Positions 27,001 through 34,880 of a DNA stretch of 45,029 nt are shown piece after piece. The stretch's first letter is position 1; each line of letters begins with the position of its first letter. The DNA comes from Caldisericia bacterium (lineage in GTDB: Bacteria > Caldisericota > Caldisericia > JAAYUI01). The DNA lies in assembly GCA_017999835.1 (NCBI GenBank), contig JAGNLA010000002.1, positions 163,635-208,663 of the forward strand, written 5' to 3'. Below the pieces are notes generated by a model that was given only the letters and a program-made list of their open reading frames with translations, did no database searches and had not been told where the DNA came from. The translations under genes and the position numbers were made by a program.

Positions 27001-29811
27001 CGGTACGATTGAACCGCATTCGTAATAAGTATCTCCGACCCATCCTGATGTCATTCTTGTGAAACCCTGCTGTACATAAGCCGGGAACGTATCCGGAATT
27101 ATGGAATTGTCACTAAACTGCAGATAGTTTGTGTCATAAATAATTTCGCCAACATCGTATGTTCCGTTTGGAGGAACAATTGCTGATGGGTTGTTCTTGT
27201 CTGCATGGAAATCATCGTAGAACATGCAATACTGATATTCGCCTGTTGCAATCTGTCTTGGGACAAATCGCGTAAGGTCGTTGTTTGCGCCTGGCCAGGC
27301 ATTGACGTCAACATCACCGAAATTGACTATTGAACCAGCTTCATACGATATGATGGCACCGGCTCTGTTGAATGTTGCGGCTGTAAGTCTTATGTCGCCT
27401 GAATTGATTTCGTTGTCATTGTTGAAGTCTGCATAAACTGTCATTCCGCAACCAAACAATCCTGTATTGCTGAGCGGATTGAGATACTTGACTGTTGGGT
27501 TTGTCAGGTTATCGAGTCTTGTAAGTTTTCTGCCAGCGTCCTTGGCATTTGGTCCCCTCATGTAATAGTCAAGGGCTGCACTAGGATCGGCAAACTGACC
27601 GAAATTGATCATTGCAAAGTTTGGATCTTGTGCGCCAAGGAAAACTTCGCATGTCTTTCCTGGTCTATAGTCATCGCTGAGGTTGTTGTTGTAAAGTCTT
27701 TCCGTGTCCGGAGGAGTGCTTGACTTGTCAGTAAAGTGCTGTACGCCAAGGTTATTGTCTCTACCATTGTCAAAGAATATTTCAACGCCAAGGTACTGTC
27801 TGGATCTTATTTTGACATCCATGAATGTTGTTGCTGGAACAGCAAATGAGGTACCTGTTGGTCCAAGAACCGTGCTCTTGTTGACAACTTGTGCTCTTTC
27901 CTGGAGCTCGCCAACCTGTGAGCGAAGGACGGCCGTTGTCTGGGATGGAATCATGCCTTCCCAAAGGTCTGTCTCGACTGAAAGGTTGTAGAAGTCCTTG
28001 TCATTGCAAACAGCGGTAAGTGTTTCAGCCATCACAAGTACGTCACCGACCCAGAGTCCACCGAGTTTGTTTGTATCTGAACCTGTGAATCCCTGGATTG
28101 CCCATGGATGTGCATTGCTGTTTACATTTGTAAGTCTGAGGTCACCGTACTGGACTCTCACGCCTGTGTTTGGAAGGCGGCCGGCTGTGGTTTCTCTATA
28201 TGACTTAACATATATATGTTCATAAGGGTCATAGATTGCATGTCCAAACTGACCGACTGTTCTTGATGAGATGTTGTCTGTATGAAGTTCGTCATTGATT
28301 GTTGGTGTGATTGCCGGAGCAGGGTCGCCAAAATTTGATGGAGAAAGAACAAATCTGATAAGAGGTCTTGGGTTTGTTGATGGATCCGGTTTCAGGTTGT
28401 TGTCAAGTCTATCCATCTGACCGATGTCATAGTCGTCGCCTGAGTTCCAAACTCCGAGTTGTGCAGAGGCAATGCCATGGTCAACAGGTGATGTACCTGG
28501 GCCATAGTTGTATGTGATGCCTGAACCTGTTGTGCTCTTTACGTGGATTGAAACTGGGGTGAGTCTTTCGTCACCATCACCAAGATCTTCAAGCTGACCC
28601 ATTTCAGAGGCATAACCCATGATGAAGTTTCTGGAACCGGCTGCTTGTGGGAAACCGGCCCTGTTTCTACCACCACGATAGATCCATTCACCTGGATCAT
28701 ATTTTCCATTTACCGCAATATTTTCTGCGTGCCACTCTTCTCCCCAATGGAAAACGTTGTCATTTACGTCATAGAAGAACTGGGAATCGTCACCGATCTC
28801 TGCCGTTCCTCCGATTCCATCACGGAATCTGTAGAGAGGCATGTCGTAATCCCAATCGTTGTATGTGTGACCCCATGTGTTGGCTGTGATGCCCCAGTAT
28901 GAAGCTGTTGTTGTCCAGGTAGTCTGATTATGGGATCCACCGACAATTGTTGAGGTGGCTGCGCCAGCAATGGCATAGTCGTATGGTGTTGCAGAACCTG
29001 TGTAGAGCGGGAAGTCAACCATATCAACCCAACCGATTCTGAACAACCTCTTGACATTTTTGCCAACAAAGGTGTCTAGTGCCATCATCCACATTGGGGT
29101 TGAACCCATGCCTGATGAACCAACGTTACCAGAGGCTGCTGGTGTTGAGATGAAGTAATCAACATAACCTGGGTTGACTGCTCCGGTTTCAGTTGTTGGC
29201 ATGATTGGGTATGGTCCCTGGGTGTTGTTTGCGGTGATCGGGTCAACCATTGCCTTCGGGTTCCTTGAACAATCGTCATTGTTTGACAGATCGTCAAGTC
29301 TGTAAAGAACGTCTGCTGGATCGGCATATGCGTAATATCTGCAGTCATGGAAGTAACCATCTTTGTCGAACCACAGGTTTCCGTAGTTGTCAAGAATTGC
29401 GTACATTGGATCGTATTCCTGAGAGTCGCCGCCATTTGGATCAACGGTCAGGTAGAACTGTGTCCAGAATCTTGGTTCTGAATCTGTTGCAGTTGTTGCC
29501 GGAACGTTATAGAGTGGCGACCTTGGTGATGGCTGTCTGACGGCTCCGGTAAGTGGATCATCGGTGCATGCCGGCATCCTGTAGCCTTCACGACCCCAAG
29601 ATGAGTAATTTCCATTGACTTCGAAGTTTTTTGTCTTGTCCTCGTAAAGCTTTGTTCCGGACCAGTTATATCCGACCGGAGCAAACCTGACGGCAATGTA
29701 AGTTGCATTGCGACCAGTTGAAAGGTCTTTCTTATCTTCGGCACGTGTAATACCGACACCAATGGAAAGAACCATGAGTGCGACAACGAACAAGGTTACA
29801 ATTTTCTTCAT
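21082..29811 (-). CDS. Giant secreted multidomain surface protein
   Basis: About 2,909 residues, the largest gene in the window. The start is the ATG at 29811, with AGGAG seven bases upstream, giving the signal peptide MKKIVTLFVVALMVLSIGVG ending near residue 25. The body is beta-rich, aromatic-rich and full of Asp/Asn loops. Dockerin-like or EF-hand-like calcium loops are visible (DFNNDNEINSGDIRL, DINGDGYISFNDFE, DFNADSQIKWEDQE). GDIRL/GDLRL modules recur. Near the C-terminus are an invasin- or carboxypeptidase-regulatory-like domain (ARVNIEGPGINQTPVMTNDA) and two tandem Ig-like domains beginning near PPKLEVNPVVP and EAPKFFINN. There is no catalytic motif, membrane anchor or sorting signal. 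It may be an S-layer-like or adhesive protein; this is inference from size, secretion and domain type. Confidence 0.72.
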   Translation of the reverse strand: MKKIVTLFVVALMVLSIGVGITRAEDKKDLSTGRNATYIAVRFAPVGYNWSGTKLYEDKTKNFEVNGNYSSWGREGYRMPACTDDPLTGAVRQPSPRSPLYNVPATTATDSEPRFWTQFYLTVDPNGGDSQEYDPMYAILDNYGNLWFDKDGYFHDCRYYAYADPADVLYRLDDLSNNDDCSRNPKAMVDPITANNTQGPYPIMPTTETGAVNPGYVDYFISTPAASGNVGSSGMGSTPMWMMALDTFVGKNVKRLFRIGWVDMVDFPLYTGSATPYDYAIAGAATSTIVGGSHNQTTWTTTASYWGITANTWGHTYNDWDYDMPLYRFRDGIGGTAEIGDDSQFFYDVNDNVFHWGEEWHAENIAVNGKYDPGEWIYRGGRNRAGFPQAAGSRNFIMGYASEMGQLEDLGDGDERLTPVSIHVKSTTGSGITYNYGPGTSPVDHGIASAQLGVWNSGDDYDIGQMDRLDNNLKPDPSTNPRPLIRFVLSPSNFGDPAPAITPTINDELHTDNISSRTVGQFGHAIYDPYEHIYVKSYRETTAGRLPNTGVRVQYGDLRLTNVNSNAHPWAIQGFTGSDTNKLGGLWVGDVLVMAETLTAVCNDKDFYNLSVETDLWEGMIPSQTTAVLRSQVGELQERAQVVNKSTVLGPTGTSFAVPATTFMDVKIRSRQYLGVEIFFDNGRDNNLGVQHFTDKSSTPPDTERLYNNNLSDDYRPGKTCEVFLGAQDPNFAMINFGQFADPSAALDYYMRGPNAKDAGRKLTRLDNLTNPTVKYLNPLSNTGLFGCGMTVYADFNNDNEINSGDIRLTAATFNRAGAIISYEAGSIVNFGDVDVNAWPGANNDLTRFVPRQIATGEYQYCMFYDDFHADKNNPSAIVPPNGTYDVGEIIYDTNYLQFSDNSIIPDTFPAYVQQGFTRMTSGWVGDTYYECGSIVPPFDFYLMPSTPYGITSGLNCDARFLDWEVTPGDIRLNVILDKELQVEQTSDIVVTVDPPPRKGYWEDKGDRQDWVPDEQVYVILREPGGVALGKSDTNLWGQFKVLTADSPKAIFTVTPYRGSCSPNRFRENEAATDAMKLKIQAFKSVSGVFPNKVLRAETIMVPPDQHRGFQSTTVPGNNRLETRHYYRDLFYTGDWRYIMGRGNHWGKKLTNQVSGLKVPGFFMPESDNINQDLIPSPPMPAMLAEQYDCYGEASFEVKPEILDIEPNVACITTLDQRFPNMTLTLKNYDNPDDVNDPHDVTFSVPGTDSPLIATYNCHGGGVDWLAVAELANPINGEKIIFQANTDGTFEYWYWYEPINTDPDLGPQIPNAIDPNDVIIGQQWNSSFPIQCTETVNRQGIYVDSRSSWDDNDCSSSIAKTCPNLNYPQGMKEIGDVTGMWGRPESSDTFGAFDGSYGWIVSYGVPTYVTPFGDLTETDQGGSCQITVDPKDGQTHMQIYVYLQHALFDYNSTIAHPITGSPYFRTDVVTGIPSGNNAAVNLGTVVDGIDYAGSVDMKVYPPDPYVNFAEWLIVDKGLMYSQTNYTSGPNSNPPLSQLPPPAPQIQSPYWPILRTSHGGFRCYPGGQTHTGRVDGQNFNQLGGAFGWNAYPAIWSEETQRNIKAEKFYKLGTEFFPLTDYGIYFILKDGEGNHLSFSNSEVDKKIKRIEIVGPYARPKVVDTTTNSVLTNYSYNGLTNVPINYDYSGKLVIDETNWKYYEFSPADNYLNKSALGSVDYGTWQNKLIKRTQRLNYCSLNNVFVIDEIIPWNYGKIYLYVTLSDGTFKMYQDCCTAPPVDGIDSRALEIRQVDTSIDSGYEPIDKFTLGQEAKVSFIVKEHEWEARDWGKDIPQLCNDAVMFMWQDRGVYDTRDTINVGDSRMRLGAGDGWITLAPTSSRAENYATQFIPQNDINGDGYISFNDFETEIMGKYSMAANTWRAGIIDARTFQRNNGRYDFDLTKDNGCQIDTIGFDFGGEEGIGDPQDHIISDKEILPVYATAYKYGDDNNDRSFGPWWDYDPYYTQYNSSTDKYDRTRYSHEVYIAGQVAISVEPFDDLIVSYTPNPLTAGITPELISVDQPLTFVVKDKDGKPYDLTKGIADMWGQDEVELDNVWNMLFKDPHPDNVYYYGADAMLPQYYFLRTDLHNYDGSEVNNRELYSTRTYTAPECRGTIAKGFEPIEFTADAPSGMYIFKGFCANDNNTWMKDQDNPDKEAWEQNHKFRVYIYTPDRKHRGFVDIQIINPKVTYSITNTMDPQLRSFEVPGEPDFIMTAADNRIYQVKVTVSNAQGQLVKGVTKGVSVCGGGVKNTARFTPFVTRPQSFDFFKLNCDYAPCAEVIYPHFGFDFNADSQIKWEDQEVFSAGGFFLDPNTNTCFDRQGVGEVFYNTTNKYYTNDNTWAILSETGSQRVENITLTLPPPEEGWGLGAIYNWPYYGGFLFNDILKDQKLDFHDALGLDVNAQTTFYLFAEDLLYVGGLVGNNKYCNEKTQADLAGYPNYGDKTNPRYMTKRFRQGVSNDTTFFLDWEAIPDRVAQVSYPRIDLFYAETGTEVEKALLNVDNYDMVYNVENHFIAKIYPAFTEDLPLKAGGRLYVGGNKHQQAIYGTTKASESDTQAVETTIHYTPDGTGQAVAYLNYMSKNEWYMKQPYQFKSPEWFVLKKIYTLDVGKGLEVVIDSLDELAPNAQAELVISVREFGTLAPVSNARVNIEGPGINQTPVMTNDAGTVKVKVMPNAGGKIIVTADRDEYISGKAYVMIGKDTQPPKLEVNPVVPFTNVNSIEIKGKTEPGVKVMVNGQMAKVEADGSFTAKIALVEGANLISIEAIDGAGNRTTATVSTVLDTEAPKFFINNMDSEGNIYVDKDATEVEISGRVEPGSTVKANGTPVDCPYDIFTTKIEFAQNLNELPVTFDFIDQANNKATKTVKLVRK

Positions 29812-30228
29812 CAACCTTCTCCTTTCGAGGTTCGTGGGTCAGTCTTTATCAAATTGACCCGATGATACAGATTGACTCACATACGACCAATCTGCACCAA
29901 GCCTCTTTGTGCCCACAATCGGGCAAGCGCAATCGCTACAAATAAAAATCAAACAAACCACGTTCCGCACAAATCTACACACATCAGACGCGGTTGAAAA
30001 AAGTCCAGCACAAAAATCAATTTATAGGTAACTGAACTGTACCAATTCCTTTATATGCAATTCCTATGCCATCAATTGAATCCCATGAAAACCGCATATT
30101 TTTTCCAAACGATAGTTTACATGCTTTTCTAAAAGAACCTCAAAAATATATCTTAATGAGCATCATTCACACCTAATGTGTTTATTTTATACTTATTAAA
30201 ATATATGTATACAACATTGTATATTATA
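29812..30228. other. Long intergenic leader region
   Basis: About 415 bases with no supported gene. The left end carries the ribosome site of the giant protein and a hairpin at 29836-29860 (arms GGGTCA and TGACCC, 13-base loop) in its predicted 5' untranslated region. The remainder is AT-rich with no convincing promoter on the minus strand. No T-box features were found. Confidence 0.55.
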
Positions 30229-30256
30229 TTGACAATCTAGCCTGCAATGCTACATT
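30229..30256 (+). promoter_or_regulatory. Predicted serS promoter
   Basis: TTGACA at 30229-30234 and TACATT at 30251-30256, 16 bases apart, leaving a very short leader before the AAGGAG site of serS. Confidence 0.5.
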
Positions 30257-30273
30257 CATTGGCAAGGAGTAAA

Positions 30274-31548
30274 ATGATTGATATAAAAAATATTGAAACA
30301 ACAGCCGACCAGCTTCGCGCAGCACTCAAGAACAGAAGTATGGATTCCTCAAGTATTGACAGGATCGTTGAGCTCAACACGCAAAGGAAAGAGCTTGTAA
30401 AAAAAGGCGATTCAATCAAGGCTGAAAGGAACGAGATTTCAAAAAAAATCGGTGTTTTAAAGGCATCAGGGCAAGACGCATCCGAGCTTATGACAAGGTC
30501 AAGCACGCTTGCCAACGACGTTGCCTCAATCGACTCACAACTAAATAATATAGAGATTGAACTCAAATCGCTGGCATTGCTTGTTCCCAACACGCCCCTT
30601 CCTGATGTCCCGGTTGGTTTCTCTGAGGACGATAATGTTGTTGTAAGAACAAGTGGCACTCCGAGAACATTTGATTTTGAGCCAAAACCACACTGGGATA
30701 TTGGCACACAGCTTGATATCCTCGACAATGAGAGGGCAGCAAAGCTATCTGGCGCAAGATTCAATATTCTAAAAGGTGACCTGTCAAAACTTCAACGCTC
30801 CCTGATATCCTACATGATAGACATCCACACCCAAAAGCATGGATTTAAAGAGGTTTTTTCGCCAGTTCTTGTGTTGTCAAAAACATGCCAGGGTTCTGGC
30901 CAGCTGCCCAAATTTGCTGGAGACATGTACAAAATTGAAGGGGAGGACATGTTCCTCGTCTCAACAAATGAGATTACACTTGTAAATCTTCATTCTGATG
31001 AGATTCTGCCTGAGGAGAGCCTGCCAGTCCGATATACTGGATTCGCGCTTTGTTTCAGAAAAGAAGCTGGCGCTGCAGGTCGTGACAACAGAGGTCTGAT
31101 AAGGGTTCACCAGTTTGAGAAGGTTGAAATGGTCACCCTGTGCAAACCAGAAGAATCTGAAAAAGAATTGCAGCATCTTATTTCAAGCGCAGGAGACATT
31201 CTCGATGGACTCGGACTCCCCTACAGGGTGAGCTTGCTCTGCACAACCGACATGTCGGGTTTCTCGTCAGCAAAAACCTACGATCTCGAGGTCTGGATGC
31301 CAAGTTATAATAAGTATGTTGAAATAAGCTCCTGTAGCAATTGCACCGATTTCCAGGCAAGAAGGGCAGGTATTCGCTTCAAAGAAAAACAGGGCAAAAA
31401 ATCTGAGTTTGTACACACGCTCAACGGCTCAGGTCTAGCCGTTGGCAGAACCATGGCCGCCATCATGGAAAACTACCAGAATGCCGACGGAACAATCACC
31501 GTTCCTCAGGCTCTTGTTCCGTACATGGGGTGTCAGGTAATAAAATAA
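30274..31548 (+). CDS. serS: Seryl-tRNA synthetase
   Basis: Charges tRNA-Ser. The N-terminal coiled-coil arm (about 25-100: IVELNTQRKELVKKGDSIKA and following) binds the long variable arm of tRNA-Ser. Class II motifs are seen: motif 2 around FRKEAGAAGRDNRGLIRVHQ and motif 3 around NGSGLAVGRTMAAIMENYQ. TSAKTYDLE-like active-site sequence appears as SSAKTYDLEVWMPS, followed by EISSCSNCTDFQARRAGIRF. The length of 425 is standard. The ATG at 30274 has AAGGAG upstream; the open frame before it has no site. It is monocistronic with a strong terminator. Confidence 0.95.
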   Translation: MIDIKNIETTADQLRAALKNRSMDSSSIDRIVELNTQRKELVKKGDSIKAERNEISKKIGVLKASGQDASELMTRSSTLANDVASIDSQLNNIEIELKSLALLVPNTPLPDVPVGFSEDDNVVVRTSGTPRTFDFEPKPHWDIGTQLDILDNERAAKLSGARFNILKGDLSKLQRSLISYMIDIHTQKHGFKEVFSPVLVLSKTCQGSGQLPKFAGDMYKIEGEDMFLVSTNEITLVNLHSDEILPEESLPVRYTGFALCFRKEAGAAGRDNRGLIRVHQFEKVEMVTLCKPEESEKELQHLISSAGDILDGLGLPYRVSLLCTTDMSGFSSAKTYDLEVWMPSYNKYVEISSCSNCTDFQARRAGIRFKEKQGKKSEFVHTLNGSGLAVGRTMAAIMENYQNADGTITVPQALVPYMGCQVIK

Positions 31549-31558
31549 CTTTTGTTAT

Positions 31559-31590
31559 TAAAAAAGCCCGGTTTAAACCGGGCTTTTTTA
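31559..31590. terminator. Bidirectional terminator after serS
   Basis: AAAAAGCCCGGTT and AACCGGGCTTTTT arms meet in a perfect palindrome. Shared with the convergent hypothetical gene ending at 31603. Confidence 0.9.
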
Positions 31591-31602
31591 ATTGGTACAT
31601 TG

Positions 31603-32217
31603 CTAATATATTTTTTTGCCAAAATGTTTCACGGAGTTGTCGAAAATTTCAGCAATATCGATTACATAGGCTGGGTTTTTTGCGATCTCGACATTTTTTG
31701 AATGGTATATGTCATGAATGGCGTTGGCAAACTTCGAATACTCATCATCACTATGTATTGTCGCCAACCCTCTGACTTCGAAAGAAATCGCTGGAGGTTG
31801 GTAATAAACAAGCGTACACGAACAACATCCACTATTCACATTCTCCCAGGTGTGTTTTTTTGCCAACTCAAGGGATATCAACTTTTCAAAATCAATCTTC
31901 TCTTGATTATTTTCCGAATACACAGTGTCAATCAGCGCTTTAAGTCTGTCATTTTCTGAAGCGCTCTCACCAAGACCTATGACCTTCATCAGTTTGTCAA
32001 ATATTTCACCGATAAATTCTTTCTTTGGTACAAACCCAAAACCTTTCACAGAACCATTCAGACCTGCTGGACCATTTGTTATCATAACCGGAGTATGCCT
32101 GGTGAACTCAACAAACATTTTTGAATTGTCGGTTATTTTCTTGTTGTATATATCGTCAAGCAGAGCTCTTCGACCATTATAAGCCCAGGCCAGGAAAGGG
32201 TTTGAGCTGTCAATCAT
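31603..32217 (-). CDS. Hypothetical protein
   Basis: 204 residues, cytoplasmic by composition. No family recognised with confidence. The N-terminal part has short strands (FVEFTRHTPVMITNGPAG, then SVKGFGFVPKKEF), and the middle a Cys-rich turn NSGCCSCTLVYYQPP. The end ISFEVRGLATIHSDDEYSKF vaguely recalls pyridoxamine-phosphate-oxidase-like split barrels, but the match is too weak to assign. It overlaps the upstream lipoprotein gene by 8 bases, so it is translated from the same transcript. Confidence 0.6.
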   Translation of the reverse strand: MIDSSNPFLAWAYNGRRALLDDIYNKKITDNSKMFVEFTRHTPVMITNGPAGLNGSVKGFGFVPKKEFIGEIFDKLMKVIGLGESASENDRLKALIDTVYSENNQEKIDFEKLISLELAKKHTWENVNSGCCSCTLVYYQPPAISFEVRGLATIHSDDEYSKFANAIHDIYHSKNVEIAKNPAYVIDIAEIFDNSVKHFGKKIY

Positions 32218-32785
32218 CGGATCCTTTAAGTTTGACTGAATCGAACAGATTGTTTATGTCATCACGATACGATGCAATCTTTGCTGAGTTTCCTTTTATT
32301 GTCAAAATCAGGAGGCCGTCATTTACTATGCAAAGCTTCAACATTCCAACCCAGTTGCTTTCAGATTTTTCTTTTGAAGCCGTTATTATATCAACAAAGG
32401 TTGAGATGCCCTTGAGTTCTGATTTTGTTTCTTTTTCATTGAGTACTTTCTCAAATGATGATAGGAAGTCAAGCTTTGCGGTGTCGTAATAATCCTCAAA
32501 CGTCACGTTTTTATCAATGTCTGTTGGCACAAAGACAGTCAGAAATGCTTCGAAATCTTCTTCAATCGCTTCGATTTTAATCTGATAGTCATCTTGCATT
32601 GTTTCTTTAACATTGAATAGTTTCTCGTTATATGAGAATTCGTATCTTGGTTTACTCACTGTTTTTTGCGAAACAATGTTGTTTCCGCAACCAACCATTG
32701 AGATTCCGAGTACCGCTACCATCGCGAAAATGACAAAACCCCGCAATAAATGCGGGGTTTTGCATGAATATTTATTTGTTATCAT
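32210..32785 (-). CDS. Lipoprotein, PsbP/DcrB-like size and ending
   Basis: About 191 residues from the ATG at 32785, which overlaps the TAA of the upstream lipoprotein gene as TAATG. The signal peptide reads MITNKYSCKTPHLLRGF, then a hydrophobic core VIFAMVAVLGISMVGC with the lipid-attachment cysteine at about 33. The frame is open further upstream, but those starts lie inside the previous gene. The mature part ends in NNLFDSVKL, similar to the IMDSFKL end of the lipoprotein at 33950, as in small PsbP/DcrB-like domains; this is weak. A terminator-like hairpin lies inside its first codons. Confidence 0.65.
   Translation of the reverse strand: MITNKYSCKTPHLLRGFVIFAMVAVLGISMVGCGNNIVSQKTVSKPRYEFSYNEKLFNVKETMQDDYQIKIEAIEEDFEAFLTVFVPTDIDKNVTFEDYYDTAKLDFLSSFEKVLNEKETKSELKGISTFVDIITASKEKSESNWVGMLKLCIVNDGLLILTIKGNSAKIASYRDDINNLFDSVKLKGSDD
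32735..32761 (-). terminator. Terminator-like hairpin inside the lipoprotein start region
   Basis: Arms AAAACCCCGCA and TGCGGGGTTTT around a 5-base loop. It follows the stop of the 32785-33864 gene by 23 bases but sits within codons 9-17 of the next gene on the same strand, so it may act as an attenuator. Confidence 0.7.
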
Positions 32786-33864
32786 TACTGGGCTGACTGT
32801 GGTGCTGGTGTTGTGATGAGCATTTCCTGGAACATGTACATCATCTTGCCAAACTGCCAAGCTGTGTCATAGTCCTTCTCTGGACCTTCGGCCTGAGCAT
32901 AGACAGCCTGACCATCGGCAAATTCGGTGTCACTTATTCTGTTTCCTCTGAGTGGGTAGTAAAGAATTCTGCCTTTCCAGTTTGCGCCGTCTTTTGTGAA
33001 GGCGTATTCAACCCATGAGCCTTCGGCATCTGACATTGTATGCTTGAAATGACCCTTCTGTGATATCTTTACATCCGGATACTGCGTTTTGAGTTTTGCT
33101 TCAATCCCATTTTCAAAATAATCAAACTTTTTCCAGTCGACTTCCTTTTTAAGTTCGAACCACATCCACCATGAAACTGTTGGGGCTTCGTCGAATGTGA
33201 ACTTGTGCATGATGCCGTTCTGGTACATATCCATTGTCTGCGGAACCTTTGTCCAACCATCAAAATACTGAATGTCTACTTCGAGTGGCTCGAGGTTTAC
33301 TGGTTTGCCGCTTGAATATGTCCAAGAAACTGTTTTGTCTGGTTTCGATGGATCGGCTTCTTTGTAAATGTTTGTTGCATCAAAACAGGTGACATGACCA
33401 GCAGCATTTGGCGCAATAAAAATATCGCCAACAAGGTCAGTGTCAGTTTTTGGCTTTAAAGACTTTTCGCCATCTTTTGGATTGTTTGTGACAAGGAGAC
33501 CGGCAGATGGATTTTCATCGGCAAGATACGTGACCTTCACTTCGGCTGTTTCCACAACTGGAGCGTTGAAAGTGATAATGCCTTTTGCATAGTCGATTGT
33601 GTAATCAGAGTCCTTTGTAAGGTCTTTCCCATCCACATTCACAAGAAGTTTATCGTTGTCGATGATCTTACCAAACTGTGTTCTGTAGATTGTTTCAGAA
33701 ATTCTGAATGCCTTTTCGGCTTCAGCAAATCTGCCACCTTTGCTAAAATCAATCTGTCCTGGATATTTTGACAGGTCGCCAGTTGGTTCTTCTGTACCGC
33801 CGCCACATGCAACAAGGGTGAAACCCACGGCTAAAACCACGGCTAAAATTATGAATTTGCGCAT
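32785..33864 (-). CDS. Hypothetical lipoprotein
   Basis: 359 residues with a clear lipoprotein signal (MRKFIILAVVLAVGFTLVAC, lipobox cysteine at 20) followed by a short Gly/Thr/Glu linker. The N-terminal third has the pattern VNVDGKDLTKDSDYTIDYAK then GIITFNAPVVETAEVKVTYLA, an Ig-like strand pattern seen in many surface proteins. The rest contains aromatic-rich strands (VSWWMWFELKKEVDWKKFDY) and ends in a short Pro/Ala/Gln tail. GAAAGGAG precedes the ATG. No enzymatic motif. It probably encodes an outward-facing binding or structural protein. Confidence 0.72.
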   Translation of the reverse strand: MRKFIILAVVLAVGFTLVACGGGTEEPTGDLSKYPGQIDFSKGGRFAEAEKAFRISETIYRTQFGKIIDNDKLLVNVDGKDLTKDSDYTIDYAKGIITFNAPVVETAEVKVTYLADENPSAGLLVTNNPKDGEKSLKPKTDTDLVGDIFIAPNAAGHVTCFDATNIYKEADPSKPDKTVSWTYSSGKPVNLEPLEVDIQYFDGWTKVPQTMDMYQNGIMHKFTFDEAPTVSWWMWFELKKEVDWKKFDYFENGIEAKLKTQYPDVKISQKGHFKHTMSDAEGSWVEYAFTKDGANWKGRILYYPLRGNRISDTEFADGQAVYAQAEGPEKDYDTAWQFGKMMYMFQEMLITTPAPQSAQ

Positions 33865-33949
33865 TTTGTTCTCCTTTCAAACTCAATGCAAAAAAACATT
33901 ATTTCATGTGTTAGCAGTATAGGTTAAACAGTTTTGGCTGTCAATCAGT

Positions 33950-34498
33950 CTAGTTTTTTGGTGAATATAACTTGAAGCTGTCCATGATGTCTGAAACTTT
34001 TATTTCATAATATTTGTCATCCTTGGGGTAAAAACCAGTCACATATACAGCTTTGTAATCAATTGCGTATATATTTTGCACAATTGTGTATGCCATCCCG
34101 TCAGAGATACCTTCAAAAACTACAACCAGGACTTCTTCATTCCTTGCATTTTCTTTTTTTACATACTCATTGTGTATCAGTTTATAGTTGTATTCTTTAT
34201 ATTTCTCGACGGCATTTCTCGGATAATCAACTGTTGCTTCCCTGATATGACCCCATTGCATTTTTTCGTTGTATTCATGTGAAATTCTTACTGAAACATT
34301 TTTTTCGGCATCAGTCGGATTCTTGAGATCGGGGTATATGACAACGTCGATGCTGTCTTTTGGTTCTTCGTATTTTACGGCTTTCCATCCACTCCAGTAG
34401 GAGATTTCATAATCAACATTTTTAATGGTGTCCAACGGTGCTCCACAGGAAGCTAAAAATATCGATATAACAATCATGATTGCATTAATTCTTTTCAT
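33950..34498 (-). CDS. Hypothetical lipoprotein, PsbP/DcrB-like ending
   Basis: About 182 residues from the ATG at 34498, with GGAGG seven bases upstream. Signal MKRINAIMIVISIFLASC with lipobox LASC. The mature domain starts YEISYWSGWKAVKYEEPKDS and ends KVSDIMDSFKLYSPKN, a shape typical of small PsbP/DcrB-like lipoproteins, though I cannot confirm the family. It is separated from the larger lipoprotein gene downstream by 85 bases, so co-transcription is uncertain. Confidence 0.7.
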   Translation of the reverse strand: MKRINAIMIVISIFLASCGAPLDTIKNVDYEISYWSGWKAVKYEEPKDSIDVVIYPDLKNPTDAEKNVSVRISHEYNEKMQWGHIREATVDYPRNAVEKYKEYNYKLIHNEYVKKENARNEEVLVVVFEGISDGMAYTIVQNIYAIDYKAVYVTGFYPKDDKYYEIKVSDIMDSFKLYSPKN

Positions 34499-34604
34499 AC
34501 ACAAACCTCCTCCAAGGAAATCATTTCGATAATCTTCTGTTGTATGCAGATTATTCCCTTGTTCTTTCTTGGGTTTTACGAATTATTCTATCAACATCAT
34601 AACA

Positions 34605-34631
34605 CTTATATATACAGCAATGTTTTGTCAA
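34605..34631 (-). promoter_or_regulatory. Possible promoter of the 33950 lipoprotein gene
   Basis: On the minus strand TTGACA (34631-34626) is followed 15 bases later by TATAAG (34610-34605). The spacing is short. The long AT-rich stretch between 34505 and 34770 otherwise shows nothing. Confidence 0.35.
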
Positions 34632-34770
34632 GATACAGTCTGGTATTCTAAAACAAATACAATCATACCTGTTCTAAAGCCACATTCACAACAGCTTACA
34701 ACATCACAGGAAAAATTCAAATAGAGGGGCAATTGCTTGAAAACATTGACAGGGTATTTTTGGATTTTCT

Positions 34771-34856
34771 GGCGGAAGGAGGGGGATTCGAACCCCCGCG
34801 GGTGTTAACCCTCTGCATTTCAAGTGCAGCGCCATAGACCACTCTGCCACCCTTCC
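34771..34856 (-). tRNA. tRNA-Ser (UGA)
   Basis: The minus strand begins GGAAGGGTGGCAGAG and ends TCCTTCC, discriminator G, CCA. The anticodon arm CTGCA, loop CTTGAAA, TGCAG gives anticodon TGA. The long variable arm contains GGGTTAACACCC and the T arm contains GGTTCGAATCC. Class II serine tRNA of 86 bases. Confidence 0.95.
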
Positions 34857-34880
34857 GTACAGGCAAGCATTTTATATTAC

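Noticed and set aside
29815-30246. Possible T-box or other riboswitch ahead of serS
   Set aside because: The predicted promoter is only 18 bases before the ATG, and no T-box core or specifier stem is visible in the AT-rich spacer.
32786-32860. Longer upstream start for the lipoprotein gene at 32210
   Set aside because: The extra 25 residues lie within the upstream lipoprotein gene, spoil the signal peptide and have no ribosome site; the TAATG start is better.
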